Source: an uncultured Tenacibaculum sp. (GTDB lineage: Bacteria; Bacteroidota; Bacteroidia; Flavobacteriales; Flavobacteriaceae). From it: 46,991 nucleotides of DNA. The translations under genes and the position numbers were made by a program. Shown piece after piece: positions 34,929-43,667 of the stretch (positions are counted from its first letter, which is position 1; each line of letters starts with the position of its first letter). The notes beneath the pieces are model-generated. The model worked only from the letters and a program-made list of their open reading frames with translations. It did not search any database and was not told the origin of the DNA. Location: assembly GCA_937922085.1 (NCBI GenBank), contig CAKZVD010000104.1, forward strand, positions 1 through 46,991, written 5' to 3'.

Positions 34929-34944
34929 AATTGATTATCATGAA

Positions 34945-34992
34945 TGAAGTGATTTCTCTTATAAGTAATTCACCTTATTATATTTCACTTCA
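34945..34992 (+). promoter_or_regulatory. Nested inverted repeats between serC and serA
   Basis: The outer arms TGAAGTGA (34945-34952) and TCACTTCA (34985-34992) enclose a smaller hairpin, ATAAG (34961-34965) and CTTAT (34974-34978). It has no T tail, so it is not an ordinary terminator. It could adjust serA expression or mRNA stability. Confidence 0.4.
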
Positions 34993-35024
34993 CGCATAAT
35001 TATATAATAAAGATACATACAAAA

Positions 35025-35972
35025 ATGAAAGTATTAGTAAATGTAGGAATTAGCGCAAACGCAATTTCACTTTTAGAAGAATCAAATTTTGAAGTTATAA
35101 CTACTAAAGTAGCACAAGAGCAACTTGAAAATTATATTAATGACGAACATATAAATGCCATTTTAATTTCTAATTCTACAGAAATAACACAAGAATTAAT
35201 TGATGGTTGCCCTAGCCTTAATTTAATTGGTTGTAGTGGTATTAATTTAAATAATATTGATGTTCAGTACGCTAAAGATCAAGGTTTACATGTAATAAAT
35301 ACTCCTGAGGCAGTTGCTAATAGTATTGCAGAACTAGTTTTTGCACATGTATTAGGTATGGCTCGTAATTTACATCAATCAAATAGAGAAATGCCTCTAG
35401 AAGGAGACTCTAATTTTAAAGATCTTAGAAAATTATATTGGGGTAATGAACTTCGTGGAAAAACGATAGGTTTAATAGGAATGGAACAAACTGCTATTGC
35501 TACTGCTAAGGTAGCATTAGGAATGGGTATGAAAGTACTAATGTTTGATTATGAGCCTAAAGAAATTTCTGTGGAATTTGAGTTTTTTGACGGGCAAACA
35601 ACTAATTTTAGTTTCAATTCTGTTGATATTAATGAACTTTTAACAGAATCAGATTTTATTTCTGTACATGTTCCAAATAAAGAAACTCCTATTTTAAGTA
35701 CTCCTCAATTTGAAAAAATGAAAGATGGTGTAGGTATTATTAATTGTACTTATAGCGGACTTATAGATGAAATAGCATTGGTTACTTCTATAGAAAAAGA
35801 GAAAGTAAGATATGCTGCTTTAGATGTTTTTGAAAGTGAACCAAATCCAGAAATACAATTACTAATGAATACTAGTTTATCTCTTTCTCCTAATTTAGGT
35901 ACTGCTACATTAGAAACACAAGATAAAATAGGAATCGAATTAGCAACTCAACTTACTGCTTTATTATCATAA
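35025..35972 (+). CDS. serA: D-2-hydroxyacid dehydrogenase, probable 3-phosphoglycerate dehydrogenase
   Basis: 315 residues, the short form without the C-terminal regulatory domains. The NAD-binding part has GKTIGLIGMEQTAIATAKVA near 146 in place of a canonical GxGxxG (G-M-E-Q-T), a noticeable departure. SVHVPNKETP near 224, INCTYSGLIDE near 246 (usually N.aRG.vDE; here Tyr-Ser replaces Arg-Gly), and ALDVFESEPNP near 265 follow. NTPEAVANSIAEL near 94 is conserved. Context (serC upstream) supports oxidation of 3-phosphoglycerate. The altered Arg position is an oddity shared, as far as I recall, by flavobacterial homologues; if not, activity would be in question. Confidence 0.82.
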   Translation: MKVLVNVGISANAISLLEESNFEVITTKVAQEQLENYINDEHINAILISNSTEITQELIDGCPSLNLIGCSGINLNNIDVQYAKDQGLHVINTPEAVANSIAELVFAHVLGMARNLHQSNREMPLEGDSNFKDLRKLYWGNELRGKTIGLIGMEQTAIATAKVALGMGMKVLMFDYEPKEISVEFEFFDGQTTNFSFNSVDINELLTESDFISVHVPNKETPILSTPQFEKMKDGVGIINCTYSGLIDEIALVTSIEKEKVRYAALDVFESEPNPEIQLLMNTSLSLSPNLGTATLETQDKIGIELATQLTALLS

Positions 35973-35975
35973 ATT

Positions 35976-37220
35976 ATGGCTATTGTAAAACCTTTTAAAG
36001 CAATACGACCTACACGCGATAAAATTGCGTTGGTCTCTTCTAAATCTTATGAAGCTTATGATCCTGGTTTATTGCATGCTAAATTAGCTTATAATCCATA
36101 TACGTTTCTTCATGTGGTAAATCCTGGGTATAAATACCACAAACAAGATGTAACAGGAGAACAACGTTTTAAATTGGTACACAATCGTTATTTAGAATTT
36201 AAAGAGAATCATGTTTTTACACAAGATGAAACTCCTTCTTTTTATGTGTATAAGAAAGTAACTGCTACAAATACTTTTTGTGGAATTATTGCTGCTACTT
36301 CTGTTGAAGATTTTCATAACAATGTGATTAAAAAACACGAACGTACTTTGCAGAAAAGAGAATTATTATTTGAAAATTATTTAAAGAATACAGGATTTAA
36401 TGCAGAACCTGTACTCCTTACCCACCCAGATAATTCTGATATTAATTCAATTTTAGAAAAATATCAACAACAAAGAGCAGAATATGAATTTTCTACTACC
36501 GACAAGGATCTTCATTTTTTATGGGTTGTTAGTGATGAAAATGATGTTTCTTTTATAAACAATGCTTTTAAAAAGATTGATACATTATACATTGCCGATG
36601 GCCATCATCGTACAACTTCTTCTTGTTTATTAGCTAATAACTTAGCAAAAGAAAACCCAAAACACACAGGAAAAGAGGATTATAACTTTTTTATGAGTTA
36701 TTTACTTTCAGAAAGTCAATTAAGTATTTCTGAATTTAATCGTTTTATTAAAGATTTAAATGGATATACTCCTGATGAGTTTTTAATTGAATTAGACACC
36801 TATTTTAGAATTGAAAAACGCGGACAAGAGCTATACAGACCTAAAGAAAAACATCACTTTAGTATGTATTTAAAAGGAGAGTTCTATGCTTTGTATTTAA
36901 GAAACTCTGTTTATGGGTTTACAGATGAATTAAGTAAACTAGATGCTGAAATTTTATATCGAACTGTATTAAAACCTATTTTAGGAATTGAAGATATTAG
37001 AAATGCATCAAAAATAATTTATTCGCAAGATAAATCTGATGGTTTAGAGTTAAAAACCAAAGTTGATAATGGTGATTTTAAGGTTTCTTTTGGTATGTTA
37101 CCTACTAGCATTAAAGAAATAAAAGACATTGTTGATGCCGATATGATAATGCCTCCAAAAACAACCTATATTGAACCAAAATTAAGAAGTGCATTAACTA
37201 TTTATGAGTTTTTAAAATGA
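35976..37220 (+). CDS. DUF1015 family protein in the serine operon
   Basis: 414 residues, full family length. It begins 3 bases after serA and overlaps yggS by 4 bases. The N-terminal half has IKPFKAIRP-like AIVKPFKAIRPTRDK and a VNPG segment; the central signature is TLYIADGHHRTTSS near 210, recalling ParB/sulfiredoxin-type folds that include free serine kinases (SbnI, archaeal SerK). Function is not established to my knowledge. As it sits directly with serC and serA while no phosphoserine phosphatase is present here, a role in phosphoserine/serine interconversion is a reasonable hypothesis (inference). Confidence 0.85.
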   Translation: MAIVKPFKAIRPTRDKIALVSSKSYEAYDPGLLHAKLAYNPYTFLHVVNPGYKYHKQDVTGEQRFKLVHNRYLEFKENHVFTQDETPSFYVYKKVTATNTFCGIIAATSVEDFHNNVIKKHERTLQKRELLFENYLKNTGFNAEPVLLTHPDNSDINSILEKYQQQRAEYEFSTTDKDLHFLWVVSDENDVSFINNAFKKIDTLYIADGHHRTTSSCLLANNLAKENPKHTGKEDYNFFMSYLLSESQLSISEFNRFIKDLNGYTPDEFLIELDTYFRIEKRGQELYRPKEKHHFSMYLKGEFYALYLRNSVYGFTDELSKLDAEILYRTVLKPILGIEDIRNASKIIYSQDKSDGLELKTKVDNGDFKVSFGMLPTSIKEIKDIVDADMIMPPKTTYIEPKLRSALTIYEFLK

Positions 37221-37876
37221 TTACAGAAAATTTACAAAATATACAAAAGGAGTTACCAGAAGATGTAACATTAGTTGCTGTTTCTAAAACAAAACCTATT
37301 GCCGATATTCAGGAAGCTTATAATGCTGGTCAACGAATTTTTGGAGAAAATAAAATTCAAGAAATGGTTGCTAAATATGAAGAACTACCTAAGGATATTG
37401 AATGGCATATGATTGGCCATTTACAAAGAAATAAGGTAAAGTATATGGCACATTTTGTTAATTTAATTCATGGTGTAGATAGTTTTAAAACTTTAAAAGA
37501 AATTGATAAACAAGCTAAAAAACACAATAGAGTCATTAATTGTCTTTTACAAGCTCGTATTGCTAAAGAAGAAACGAAATTTGGGTTACCTTTTACTGAA
37601 ATAAAAAACATTTTAGCTTCTGAAGAAATCATAGAATTAAAAAATATTACTGTTTCTGGATTAATGGGAATGGCTACTTTTACAGATGATAATGAACAAT
37701 TAAAAAGTGAGTTTTCTTCTTTAAAAAAACTGTTTAACAACCTAAAAAACAAGCACCCACAACTTTCTATGCTTTCTATGGGAATGAGTGGAGACTATCA
37801 ATTAGCGATAGAAAATGGTAGTACAATGGTTCGAATTGGTAGCGCTGTTTTTGGACATAGAAATTATACAGTATAA
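37217..37876 (+). CDS. YggS-family PLP homeostasis protein
   Basis: 219 residues. It is a single-domain alanine-racemase-like TIM barrel that binds pyridoxal phosphate: LVAVSKTKP (residues 18-26, cofactor Lys), FGENKIQE near 47, WHMIGHLQRNKVK near 63-75, LMGMATF near 149, and SMGMSGDYQLAIENGSTMVRIG near 187-208. The family buffers free PLP and affects amino-acid balance. Its coupling to the serine operon fits, because SerC needs PLP. It is the last gene of the serC-serA-DUF1015 block. Confidence 0.94.
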   Translation: MITENLQNIQKELPEDVTLVAVSKTKPIADIQEAYNAGQRIFGENKIQEMVAKYEELPKDIEWHMIGHLQRNKVKYMAHFVNLIHGVDSFKTLKEIDKQAKKHNRVINCLLQARIAKEETKFGLPFTEIKNILASEEIIELKNITVSGLMGMATFTDDNEQLKSEFSSLKKLFNNLKNKHPQLSMLSMGMSGDYQLAIENGSTMVRIGSAVFGHRNYTV

Positions 37877-37905
37877 CCATAATTAACCAGTTGTTTGTTT
37901 TTATT

Positions 37906-37913
37906 TATATTTG
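37906..37913 (+). promoter_or_regulatory. TAnnTTTG -7 element of the exonuclease gene
   Basis: TATATTTG, an exact match, 49 bases before the preferred ATG. A weak hairpin (CCTGT 37930-37934, ACAGG 37945-37949) lies in the leader. Confidence 0.45.
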
Positions 37914-37962
37914 CCGTTATAAACTTATACCTGTATCATCATAAACAGGAGATTTGTGCTAC

Positions 37963-39060
37963 ATGTACGCTATTTTAGATATTGAAACAACCGGGGGGAA
38001 ATTTAACGAAGAAGGAATCACTGAAATTGCCATCTATAAATTTGATGGTCATCAAATTGTAGATCAATTTATTTCTTTGGTAAATCCCCAAAAAGAGATA
38101 CAAGAATTTGTTGTTAAACTTACAGGTATTAATAACAATATGCTTCATAATGCTCCTAAGTTTCATGAAGTAGCAAAAAGAATTATTGAAATTACAACCG
38201 ATTGTATTGTTGTGGCTCACAATGCTTCTTTTGATTATAGAATTTTAAGAACTGAATATGATCGATTGGGATATGATTACATACGAAATTCACTTTGTAC
38301 TGTTACTTTAAGTAAAAAATTAATTTTAGACCAACCTTCTTACAGTTTAGGAAAATTATGTAGAAATTTAGGAATAGCTGTTGCAGATAGGCATCGTGCT
38401 AATGGTGACGCACTTGCTACTGTAAAACTTTTTAAATTACTGTTAGAAAAAGATATAGATAAAAACATTGTACAACAAACAATAAAATATTCAGATAACA
38501 GAAATCATAAGCTAAAGTTAAGATCTATATTAGATAGTCTACCAGAGAAAGAAGGAGTTTATTATGTACATAATGAAGAAGGTAAAATTATTTTTATAGG
38601 CAGAGGAAAAAATATTAGACAAGAGGTTAATAAACTTTTCTTAAAAGACTCTAAAAGAGCTTTAAAAGTAAATGAAAAAGTTGAATCTGTGAGTTTTGAA
38701 GAAACAGGAAATCAACTATTTACAAGACTAAAATATTATACAGAATTAGAAGTTTTAAGACCTAAATATAATATTATTAGAAAAAGAAGATTAACTTCTA
38801 AAAACTTCAATCAAGACAATCTAATATTAATAGATAAAGGTAGAATTCCTGAAGAAAAATCTGTTATTTTAATTGAAAAAAATGAAGTTTTAGGGCATGC
38901 TTTTACAAATTTAGCTTATCAAACTAGTCAGCTTCATATTTTAAAAAACCTGATTACTTCAATAGAAAATAAACAATTAGCAAAAACAATAATTAAAAAT
39001 TATTTAGATAGTAATACTGTTGAGAAAATTGTTCGGTTTGATATTGACTCTTCAGAATAA
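37963..39060 (+). CDS. DEDDh 3'-5' exonuclease fused to a GIY-YIG nuclease-like domain
   Basis: 365 residues from ATG 37963 (a TTG 3 codons earlier is possible, but the family starts at M-Y-A-I-L-D-I-E-T-T-G). Residues 1-165 are a DnaQ/epsilon-type proofreading exonuclease: DIETTGG (Exo I), VVAHNASFDYRIL (Exo II), and HRANGDALAT (Exo III, with the DEDDh His). Residues about 192-275 look like a GIY-YIG domain as in UvrC: GVYYVHNEEGKIIFIGRGKNI, then LRPKYN, but the second Tyr of the motif is Phe (I-F-I-G). The rest has no recognised fold. Known in Bacteroidota as a repair- or replication-associated fusion; its precise role is not known to me. Confidence 0.85.
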   Translation: MYAILDIETTGGKFNEEGITEIAIYKFDGHQIVDQFISLVNPQKEIQEFVVKLTGINNNMLHNAPKFHEVAKRIIEITTDCIVVAHNASFDYRILRTEYDRLGYDYIRNSLCTVTLSKKLILDQPSYSLGKLCRNLGIAVADRHRANGDALATVKLFKLLLEKDIDKNIVQQTIKYSDNRNHKLKLRSILDSLPEKEGVYYVHNEEGKIIFIGRGKNIRQEVNKLFLKDSKRALKVNEKVESVSFEETGNQLFTRLKYYTELEVLRPKYNIIRKRRLTSKNFNQDNLILIDKGRIPEEKSVILIEKNEVLGHAFTNLAYQTSQLHILKNLITSIENKQLAKTIIKNYLDSNTVEKIVRFDIDSSE

Positions 39061-39310
39061 TACCTTTATTTATATCAGTAACTTTTCGCACCTAGTTTTT
39101 AAATATTTTTATTGAAATAGAATCCTTAAACATCTTGTTTATTGTATTAATTTTCTACTATTAAAAATGTGTCTTAGGAAGGCATACATGATATTAGGAA
39201 ATTTATATTTACCATTGGGAAATCCTCTCCTTCTTCACTCTTTTTTGTATGATATTTGAAAAAATAACTTAGTACATATTAAAAAGTATAAATACCCCTA
39301 TATTATATTC

Positions 39311-40950
39311 ATTAAAACAATATTATTATTTTTAACATTTATAATAAATGTTAATCTTTTATATTCTCAAAATTGCAATTGCGATCATATTATGACTCCT
39401 AGTGATGTAGCTATAAAAAACTCAATTGGATATAAAGGTAAAAAAATAAAACCAGGTGATATTATTTGCTTAACTGCTGGTTACCATGAAGATTACAAAT
39501 ATTTGAAGATATAAAAGGTACAAAAGAAAAGCCTATTATTATTATTATTATTAATTGTGGAGGAAAAGTTATTTTAAAAGGCTTTAAAAAAAATAATAAA
39601 GGAGAACCTTCAACGAATGGAATTACTTCAAAAAACAGTTCTCATTTTAGAATTACAGGTAGTGGAGATTCTAATTTTCCTTACGGAATTTTAATCACTA
39701 ATGTAAGAGATGGTATTTCTTTAGGAAGTAAATCTAAAAACTTTGAAATAGATCATGTAGAAATTAACAATGTCTTTCAAAGAGGTTTAAGTTTAAAAAC
39801 TAACCCAAACTATCAAGATCCTTCGACATTACGAGCAAATTTTAAAATAGATTATATAAAAGTACATCATAATAAAATATCTAAAACTGTAGATGAAGGA
39901 ATGTATATTGGAAATTCTCATTACCATATAGAAAGTAAAAAAGAACATGAAATTGGTACTGTTGAAGTTTATAAAAATAATGTTGAAAAAACTGGTGCTG
40001 ATGGTATACAAATTGGCGCTGCAAGAGAACATGCTTTAGTTTATGATAATATAATTCGTGAATTTGGTTTAAAAAAGTCTCATGGTCATAAAAGTGGTTT
40101 CCAAATTAATTCTGGTACGAAAGCCATTATATATAATAATAAAGTCTTTGATGGCTCTGGTGCTGGAATATTTATTTCTGGAGATGGTTGTTTAGTTTAT
40201 AATAATATTGTAAAAAATGCAGGAAATGGTTTGTATCTTACTAGTAGATATACTTCACCAGATACAAGTTATAAAGCATATAATAATACTTTTGTTGATA
40301 TATTTGGTTGGGCTATTTATTCAACTCTTAGTTCAACTAAAGCTATTAATAATCGTATTTATAATAACATTATACACATAGATGCAACTAGATCTGAAAA
40401 ATATATTGTAACTCACCATAATTCAATTAACATCGATTGGTCTGAAAAAAATAATATTAAAACCAATGATATTAATACTTTAAATTTTAAAGATTATAAC
40501 AATAATAATTTTCAACTTACTGAAAAATCTACAATTGCAATTGACAAAGGAGACTGTAATACTATATCTAATGTAACTTTTGATGCCTTAAATAACCCTA
40601 GAATTATTGGAAATAGTTGTGATATTGGAGCTTATGAGTTTGATCGTTCTACACTTAATACGGAAAACATATCTCCTAAAAAAAACAACAATCTTCTTAC
40701 AATATATCCAAACCCTATAAAAGACAAACAGCTACAATATTCAATTCATTCAAATTTTAACTCTATTTATTTAATAGAAATATATACTGCTACTGGTCAA
40801 TTATTGTACAAAAAATATAAAACACACAACAAAGAAAAAAATACAATTAATTTAAAAAACATAGTTACTTTAACTTCTGATACAATTTTATTTTTAAAAG
40901 TAACCATGAACAATATATATCAATCAAAAAAAATCATTTTATCTAAGTAA
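39311..40950 (+). pseudogene. T9SS-secreted beta-helix protein, frameshifted, apparent ATT start
   Basis: Read from ATT at 39311, the frame gives a signal peptide (I-K-T-I-L-L-F-L-T-F..., ending LLYSQ) and continues NCNCDHIMTPSDVAIKNSI to AGYHE, then hits TAA at 39512-39514. From 39493 the next frame continues LQIFEDIKGTKEKP, so one base is missing or two are extra near 39491. The rest is open to 40950: beta-helix rungs (NCGGKVILKG, YNNKVFDGSGAGIFISGDG) and a type A T9SS sorting domain (TIYPNPIKDK ... KIILSK). No ATG, GTG or TTG lies in frame upstream of the shift. A six-fold ATT run (Ile6) begins near 39534. Substrate unknown; likely secreted or cell-surface. The upstream gap 39061-39310 holds only a GATATTTG near-match to a -7 element (39251-39258). 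Confidence 0.75.
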
Positions 40951-40966
40951 AATAATTTTTCCTTGT

Positions 40967-41016
40967 AAATGTATAAAGCATTGTTTTTAAATTTAAAAAC
41001 AATGCTTTATACATTT
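40967..41016. terminator. Bidirectional terminator, 25-base perfect arms
   Basis: A perfect inverted repeat centred at 40991/40992, with core GTATAAAGCATTG. It lies between the convergent beta-helix and LytTR genes. The arms are unusually long for a terminator. Confidence 0.85.
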
Positions 41017-41019
41017 TAT

Positions 41020-41778
41020 TTAAGAATTAAAAAGGCTGAAAAATTCTTTTTTCTTTTCTCTAGATAAAGAAACGAATATGTCTTTTTCCATAATTATATA
41101 CCCCCCATCCTTTTTAAACAATTGTTTAATAAATTTTAAGTTTATAATGTAAGAACGGTGTGTTCTATAAAAGGTTTGATTATTTTTTAATAAATCTTCA
41201 AAATATTTTAGTGGTTTACTAATTAATAAAACCTCTCTAGAAACTGTATGCACATTAGTATACATTCTATTGGCTTCAATACAAATAATATCTTCTAATT
41301 CTACAAAATAAATGCTATCACTTAAAGGTAATGCCAGTTTATTAAAATTAGTAGTTAAAAAACCTTCTGTTAATCCTTTTAATTTTTCATACGTTTTAGT
41401 TTTTCCCGATATTTTCTGAAACTTCTCTATTGCTTTTTTTACTTGATTAGGTCGCAATGGTTTTAATAAATAATCTATTGCAGATAATTCAAAAGCTTCT
41501 AAAGCATACTTACTATATGCTGTTGTAAAAATAATATCAAAATTAAAATCATCTTTCTCTAAAAATTCTAAAATTTGTAAACCAGAATACTCAGGCATTT
41601 CAATATCTAAAAAGACTATTTCTGGATTGTGTTTTTTTATAATCTCTATTCCAGACATTAAATTATCTGCCTCATGTATTACCTCTATATTAGAACAATA
41701 TTGCTCTAATATAATTTGTAAAACTTCTCTCGCATTATCTTCATCATCAATTATTAAAACACTTTTTATTATATGCAT
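41020..41778 (-). CDS. LytTR-family response regulator, partner of the propeller kinase
   Basis: 252 residues. Receiver domain 1-120 (IDDEDNAREVL, phospho-Asp in IVFLDIEMPEYSGL near 58, TTAYSKYALEAF, LLKPLRP) and LytTR DNA-binding domain at about 150-250 (LEDIICIEANRMYTNV, FYRTHRSYIINLKFI). It lies 6 bases after the C-terminal part of the split sensor kinase and must be its partner. The convergent beta-helix secretion gene is a possible target (inference from position only). Confidence 0.92.
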   Translation of the reverse strand: MHIIKSVLIIDDEDNAREVLQIILEQYCSNIEVIHEADNLMSGIEIIKKHNPEIVFLDIEMPEYSGLQILEFLEKDDFNFDIIFTTAYSKYALEAFELSAIDYLLKPLRPNQVKKAIEKFQKISGKTKTYEKLKGLTEGFLTTNFNKLALPLSDSIYFVELEDIICIEANRMYTNVHTVSREVLLISKPLKYFEDLLKNNQTFYRTHRSYIINLKFIKQLFKKDGGYIIMEKDIFVSLSREKKKEFFSLFNS

Positions 41779-41784
41779 ATTTTA

Positions 41785-43458
41785 TTAAGAAATATAAGGA
41801 ATTCTAAGTATTACTTTAGTACCTATAGCAACAGTACCTTTTTTTAAATCTATTATATCAACAACAATTTGTTTTTCTTTTCCAAAGTTAAGCAATTCTA
41901 ACCTAGTTTTCCCAGCGTCTGAAGCAAAAGAAGTATGTAATTTAGATCTTTTTTTATTAATTTGATAAGAACGTTCTCTTCCAATACCGTTATCTTCTAT
42001 TATACAAATAATGCTATCAGAATTATTACCATCAATAACAAATGAAATATCTAAAACTTTATTTTCTTTTTTATGTAACAACCCATGTTTTATAGCATTT
42101 TCTATATAAGGTTGTATTATTAAAGTAGGTATTTTCATATTATGAATTAATACTTTAAATGTATCTACATTAATCTTATAATTAAAATTTTCTCCAAATC
42201 TAATTTTTTCTAAATTTAAATATAACCGTAAGGTTTCAATTTCTTCAGCAAGTGTAATATAATCTTTGGTACTATGATTTAAATATATTCTCATTAAATC
42301 TGCAAACCTTCCTAAATAATCGGAAGCTATTGTTTTTTGATTTGTTAAAATATATTTCTGAATAGAATTTAAAGCATTAAACATAAAATGAGGATTCATT
42401 TGTGCTTTTAATGCCGTTAATTTAGAATTTACAACATCTATTTCTATTTTTCTTTTTTTCTGTATTCGTTTAGCTTGCTCTTTATAAATGAAAAAAGATA
42501 AAATTCCGAGTAATACTAAAACAATTAAAAAAAAACTCCTTGTTTTCCAATATGGTGGAGTAACTGTAAACATTATCCTTTTAACAATTTCGCTTTCTAC
42601 TCCATCTTCATTTATAGATTTTACTTCAAAAATGTATTTTCCTGTAGGAAAGGATGAATAACGTACTTTATTATCTACTGTAGACACCCATTTTTTATCT
42701 AAACCTTTTAATCTGTATTTATATTTGGGTTTAGAATTTGGATTAAAAAAAGAAGAAGATTTGTAACTAATAGAAACATTATCATCGTAGTTAAGCTTGT
42801 AACCTTTCTTTATTTCTTGGTTCATCTCTGAAATTATTATTTTTTCAAGAAGAATGGTTGGAGGTGTTAAGTTTTTATATCTATTATTTTTATCTAAACA
42901 TAAAAGGCCTTTCTTACTCGCTAAGTAAACTTTATTTTTAAGAATTGTAATATCAAAAAAATCATTTGTCTTTAACCCATCTCTTCTATCTATTGTAATT
43001 ATTTCTTTATTAGAATTTGTTCTTTTAATACATTGTACTCCTTGTTTAGTAGTTATCCAAACATCATTTCCATCAATTGCAATTTTATTAATTCTGTTAG
43101 AAACTAACCCTGATTTTTTATCATATGATTCAAAAATTTTTTCATTTTTTAATCCTAATAACCCATGATTTACAGATGCTATCCAAATAAAACCATCATC
43201 TGTTTCTTTTATATCTGAAATAAAAATAGGTTTTCCTTTATAAGTAATTAGTTTAGATTTATAATCTAAATCGTAGATATACAAACCATCTACATATGCT
43301 ATATAAATTTTTTTGTTTTTACTATAATGATTTACATAAGCTCTTTTTTCTCGTAATATTTTATATGTTAAAATAGTATTATTCTTAGAAAAACCTGTTT
43401 TGTTTAATGAGCATATATTATTAATAATGGCCGATCTATTCATTGAAGAGAATAACAT
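41785..43458 (-). CDS. Split sensor kinase, C-terminal part (propeller end, Y_Y_Y, LytS-type kinase)
   Basis: 557 residues from the first ATG. The same frame is open back to the A8 tract (43680-43673) and encodes a further 70 or so residues that continue the N-terminal part (IGKFNVKTKTFSTHK...), so this ATG is not the natural start. Contents: propeller blades (DGFIWIASVNHGLLGL, NDVWITTKQGVQCI), a Y_Y_Y domain (KYKYRLKGLDKKWVS, about 235-300), one membrane helix (FFLIVLVLLGILSFFIYKE near 305), then a LytS-type kinase core (LKAQMNPHFMFNALNSIQKYIL with the His), PYIENAIKHGL (N box) and IEDNGIGRE. With the upstream part the protein would be 980 residues. Confidence 0.85.
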   Translation of the reverse strand: MLFSSMNRSAIINNICSLNKTGFSKNNTILTYKILREKRAYVNHYSKNKKIYIAYVDGLYIYDLDYKSKLITYKGKPIFISDIKETDDGFIWIASVNHGLLGLKNEKIFESYDKKSGLVSNRINKIAIDGNDVWITTKQGVQCIKRTNSNKEIITIDRRDGLKTNDFFDITILKNKVYLASKKGLLCLDKNNRYKNLTPPTILLEKIIISEMNQEIKKGYKLNYDDNVSISYKSSSFFNPNSKPKYKYRLKGLDKKWVSTVDNKVRYSSFPTGKYIFEVKSINEDGVESEIVKRIMFTVTPPYWKTRSFFLIVLVLLGILSFFIYKEQAKRIQKKRKIEIDVVNSKLTALKAQMNPHFMFNALNSIQKYILTNQKTIASDYLGRFADLMRIYLNHSTKDYITLAEEIETLRLYLNLEKIRFGENFNYKINVDTFKVLIHNMKIPTLIIQPYIENAIKHGLLHKKENKVLDISFVIDGNNSDSIICIIEDNGIGRERSYQINKKRSKLHTSFASDAGKTRLELLNFGKEKQIVVDIIDLKKGTVAIGTKVILRIPYIS

Positions 43459-43667
43459 AGTACTATCTGAAATTACAGAAAAATCTTTCCAATAATAAGT
43501 TTTAAAAAGTGTTTTATTTTTTTCTTTAATTAAATTAACACTTCCTGCAGTACCGGTTACAAATAAAGTTTTATATTTTTTTACGTATGAAATTTTATTT
43601 ACTTCAATAAGTGCATCATCAATTACTTTATGGGTAGAAAAGGTTTTTGTTTTAACATTAAACTTAC

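Noticed and set aside
39530..39555. ATT triplet run as a phase-variation site
   Set aside because: Changes in a 3-base repeat keep the frame and would only alter the number of Ile residues.
12159..41016. Recurring perfect inverted repeats as CRISPR or transposon ends
   Set aside because: Their sequences differ, they lie just after stop codons and have A/T-run flanks, so they are terminators.
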